From: Pseudomonas sp. GGS8
GTDB taxonomy: Bacteria > Pseudomonadota > Gammaproteobacteria > Pseudomonadales > Pseudomonadaceae
Direction of reading: 5' to 3'
NCBI RefSeq assembly: GCF_024168645.1
Contig: NZ_JALJWF010000001.1
Span: forward strand, 5,831,501 to 5,895,500
DNA length: 64,000 nt
Positions 62,218-64,000 of the stretch are shown one piece after another. Within the stretch, counting starts at the first letter, position 1. Every line of letters begins with the position of its first letter. The notes below the pieces were generated by a model. It worked only from the letters and a program-made list of their open reading frames with translations. It was not told where the DNA came from and did not search any database. A program made the position numbers and the translations under genes.

Positions 62218-62991
62218 CTACCTAACTCCCCACTTAGTGAACTCTTCAATCTCATCATCGAAAAAATCCATACCCCTTGATGCAAACCACCCGCCCGCGA
62301 ATCCACCAGCGAGCATAAATGCAATCGTGCACACTGGGGCCCCCACCCCACAGACTAATGAAACGGTAGCGCCAGCCGCATAAGTCCCCAGAACGCCACC
62401 TCCTATCGTGGCTCCCTGCCTGATCGCCTCATTTTTCTTATTCTCCGCATTAGCAATGTCATATGCGGCATATGCGATAGTGACGACTATGAGCACCTTG
62501 CCAGTTACCTTTAATGTTTTATTGAGCACATTGTATGTAGCATGTGGTCTCGCCGAAGATTCAATAATCTCATAATGAATAGCGCTTTTTTGCTGAGAGC
62601 TCAACTCGCCAAATTTTCTCCCAAACTTTGCAACCGCCTTCTCATCCATCAATTTCTCCAGACTGGAAGAAACCATTTTTTTATTTTCCGCAACGGCCCG
62701 CCCATGCACGGACGTCTTCGCCCTGACCTCTGCCATAATCTTGTTTCGCATTTCATAGCAGAACTCCGCTGCTTCTCTCACCGAAACATTGCCAGACTTC
62801 ACTTGTGCCAGGACTTCAGCCTTAACCCTCTTGACGTTACGATTGTAGTTATCTCGTTGCTCCGCATCACTGATAAAATCTACAGAAAACTTAAGAGCCG
62901 CGCCCTCAAAGTCTTCAAGCGCTCGATCTAGAACCGCATCGTCAACTGGATGAATCTCTTGAGCCAAGTAGTACCGATAAAAAGAATCCAT
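62218..62991 (-). CDS. Putative membrane-active T6SS effector with glycine-zipper helices
   Basis: A 257-residue protein that starts three bases after the vgrG stop. The first 160 residues are polar and helical. The C-terminal third has hydrophobic stretches at about residues 165-180 (VLIVVTIAYAAYDIA) and about 193-236, the latter rich in Gly and Ala (GATIGGGVLGTYAAGA, CTIAFMLAGGFAGGW). It ends in an acidic tail. There is no signal peptide. Such glycine-zipper hairpins occur in pore-forming bacterial toxins, and its position between vgrG and a small membrane protein is the standard effector-immunity order. The function is inferred; no known family name can be given. Confidence 0.65.
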   Translation of the reverse strand: MDSFYRYYLAQEIHPVDDAVLDRALEDFEGAALKFSVDFISDAEQRDNYNRNVKRVKAEVLAQVKSGNVSVREAAEFCYEMRNKIMAEVRAKTSVHGRAVAENKKMVSSSLEKLMDEKAVAKFGRKFGELSSQQKSAIHYEIIESSARPHATYNVLNKTLKVTGKVLIVVTIAYAAYDIANAENKKNEAIRQGATIGGGVLGTYAAGATVSLVCGVGAPVCTIAFMLAGGFAGGWFASRGMDFFDDEIEEFTKWGVR

Positions 62992-62994
62992 AAT

Positions 62995-64000
62995 TTACGC
63001 CCCAAGTTCACTTAGCAATTTCTCAGCACCACTGAGCACACTCTCGTGCTTATCTAAGTTCTCCACCTCGAATTTGACGCAAGATTTCCCTGCAAAAGAA
63101 TAAAAACTCGCTTTGTTCTCGCTATCGAATTCGCCCTGTAGAACGGTTCCATCATCCATGGTGGCGGTGCACTTTATTCCTTGATAATTCAACTCCTGCG
63201 GAGCTGAAAAACTGATCCATTTCTCTGACTCCGGAAACTCAATCTTCAAGCCGCCCGGCACCAAGGTATGAACGCTCATGGTCTGGCCATCCTTGTCTGT
63301 CACCCCGTTGAACACCTCCCCCTGCTGGGTGGTGATCCGGTAGCGGGTGAACGGCATTGGCGCCTGGGCCTTGTCCTTCAGGGCATAACCGCCGGAATAA
63401 CCTGCTGGTAATGGTGATACCGGCGTGTCCAGATTGGAGCTGCCAAGTTTTTGCACATGGGCAGCCTTGAGGTAGATGTTGCCAGGTGCCCCCAGTTCGA
63501 TATCTCCGCCCTTGATACGAATGTAGGCGCCACCACAGTTGAACACCAGCTCTTGAGAGGCGCTGATTTCTACACGGCCTTCGACGCTTTCGATCTTGAC
63601 ATCGGTCTTTGCCAGGGCATGGAGGTTGCTGCCCTGTGCGTGCAATTCGACTTTGCCTTGAGCCGCTTTGAGTTGCAGGTCGGCTCGTTGTGCGAACACA
63701 CTGACACCGCCCTCGGCGGCTGCGGTGATGTCGTGTCCGGCGCTGATGTCAATGTTGTGCGCGGCCATGATGCCCACGCTCTCCGCTCCAGAAGACAGGC
63801 ATACGGCTTTAGGACTGAGTATGCCAATACCCGCCGGAGCATGCAGCAGCACACCGGGTTGAACTAATCCTTTGAGCCGTTCGAACAAACCTTGCTGGCT
63901 TTCAGTATCACTGGGGTTCACTTGAGCGCTACGGGCCCCTTGGGCCAGAGAGCGAGCCAGCGATAGCGCGCTTTCCAGTTGCTCAATGGCAGCGGTCATA
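62995..64000 (-). CDS. vgrG: VgrG spike protein, C-terminal part, cut by the window edge
   Basis: About 335 residues are visible and the 5' end lies beyond the window. They contain the C-terminal DUF2345 beta-helix of VgrG (HNIDISAGHDITAAAEGG, ADLQLKAAQGKVELHAQG, SQELVFNCGGAYIRIKGGDIELGAPGNIYL). An extension of about 130 residues follows, whose first part (FTRYRITTQQGEVFNGVTDKDG) resembles the beta module at the N-terminus of the lipase. Such extensions often dock effectors. The next gene begins three bases after the stop. Confidence 0.9.
   Translation of the reverse strand, partial: MTAAIEQLESALSLARSLAQGARSAQVNPSDTESQQGLFERLKGLVQPGVLLHAPAGIGILSPKAVCLSSGAESVGIMAAHNIDISAGHDITAAAEGGVSVFAQRADLQLKAAQGKVELHAQGSNLHALAKTDVKIESVEGRVEISASQELVFNCGGAYIRIKGGDIELGAPGNIYLKAAHVQKLGSSNLDTPVSPLPAGYSGGYALKDKAQAPMPFTRYRITTQQGEVFNGVTDKDGQTMSVHTLVPGGLKIEFPESEKWISFSAPQELNYQGIKCTATMDDGTVLQGEFDSENKASFYSFAGKSCVKFEVENLDKHESVLSGAEKLLSELGA

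Overview
The window looks like accessory DNA from a Pseudomonas, probably of the P. fluorescens or P. putida type. The assignment rests on gene content: a cellulose operon, a giant type I secreted adhesin with a LapE/LapB/LapC-like exporter, a FecR-domain protein, a CHASE2 histidine kinase and a multi-gene type VI secretion (T6SS) operon. No rRNA, tRNA or CRISPR array was seen. Species assignment is inference.

Layout. (1) 1-9521: tail of an unidentified gene, a short BcsR/BcsP-like ORF, then a tightly packed cellulose operon bcsA-bcsB-bcsZ-bcsC with no bcsQ and no acetylation genes. (2) 9525-13333: a receiver-domain remnant, a small unknown gene, an IS66 remnant, a gene joining a TssA (ImpA_N) domain to an intact EAL phosphodiesterase domain, and a FecR-domain protein. 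(3) 14029-36575: a 5569-residue BapA-like adhesin on the minus strand. It has a prefix domain, Gly14, 32 units of 85 aa, 16 units of 108-110 aa, Ca-binding FG-GAP-like repeats and a type I secretion C-terminus. Facing away from it is its probable exporter (outer membrane factor, ABC transporter, membrane fusion protein), followed by an OmpA-domain fragment. (4) 36595-40466: a two-component set made of an OmpR-type regulator, a receiver lacking its phospho-Asp, and a CHASE2-PAS-HisKA kinase. (5) 41 to 46.4 kb: a LysR regulator, aqpZ, small unknown genes, IS66 and IS3 remnants, a YegP-like gene and a broken LysR copy. (6) 46.4-64 kb, all minus strand: a T6SS block. In transcription order it reads vgrG (cut by the window edge), a putative membrane-active effector, a small membrane protein, a class 3 lipase effector, two paralogous lipoproteins, PAAR, an unknown membrane protein, tssM, tssA, tssF, tssG, tssJ, tssE, a VasL-like gene and a GIY-YIG-like gene. 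tssB, tssC, hcp, tssH, tssK and tssL are not in the window.

How the parts fit. Cellulose, the adhesin and its exporter, and the sensor genes form a biofilm and attachment island. BcsA keeps its c-di-GMP-binding PilZ motifs, and the TssA-EAL protein keeps the motifs of a c-di-GMP phosphodiesterase, so c-di-GMP is a plausible shared signal. The TssA-EAL fusion is the most unusual item, because it places a T6SS-type domain and a c-di-GMP-degrading domain in one polypeptide between the cellulose and adhesin loci. Other points worth a second look are a TssM without a Walker A motif, a compound microsatellite ahead of a putative immunity gene, recent higher-order amplification in the adhesin, and a palindrome resembling a FleQ site between the adhesin and its exporter.
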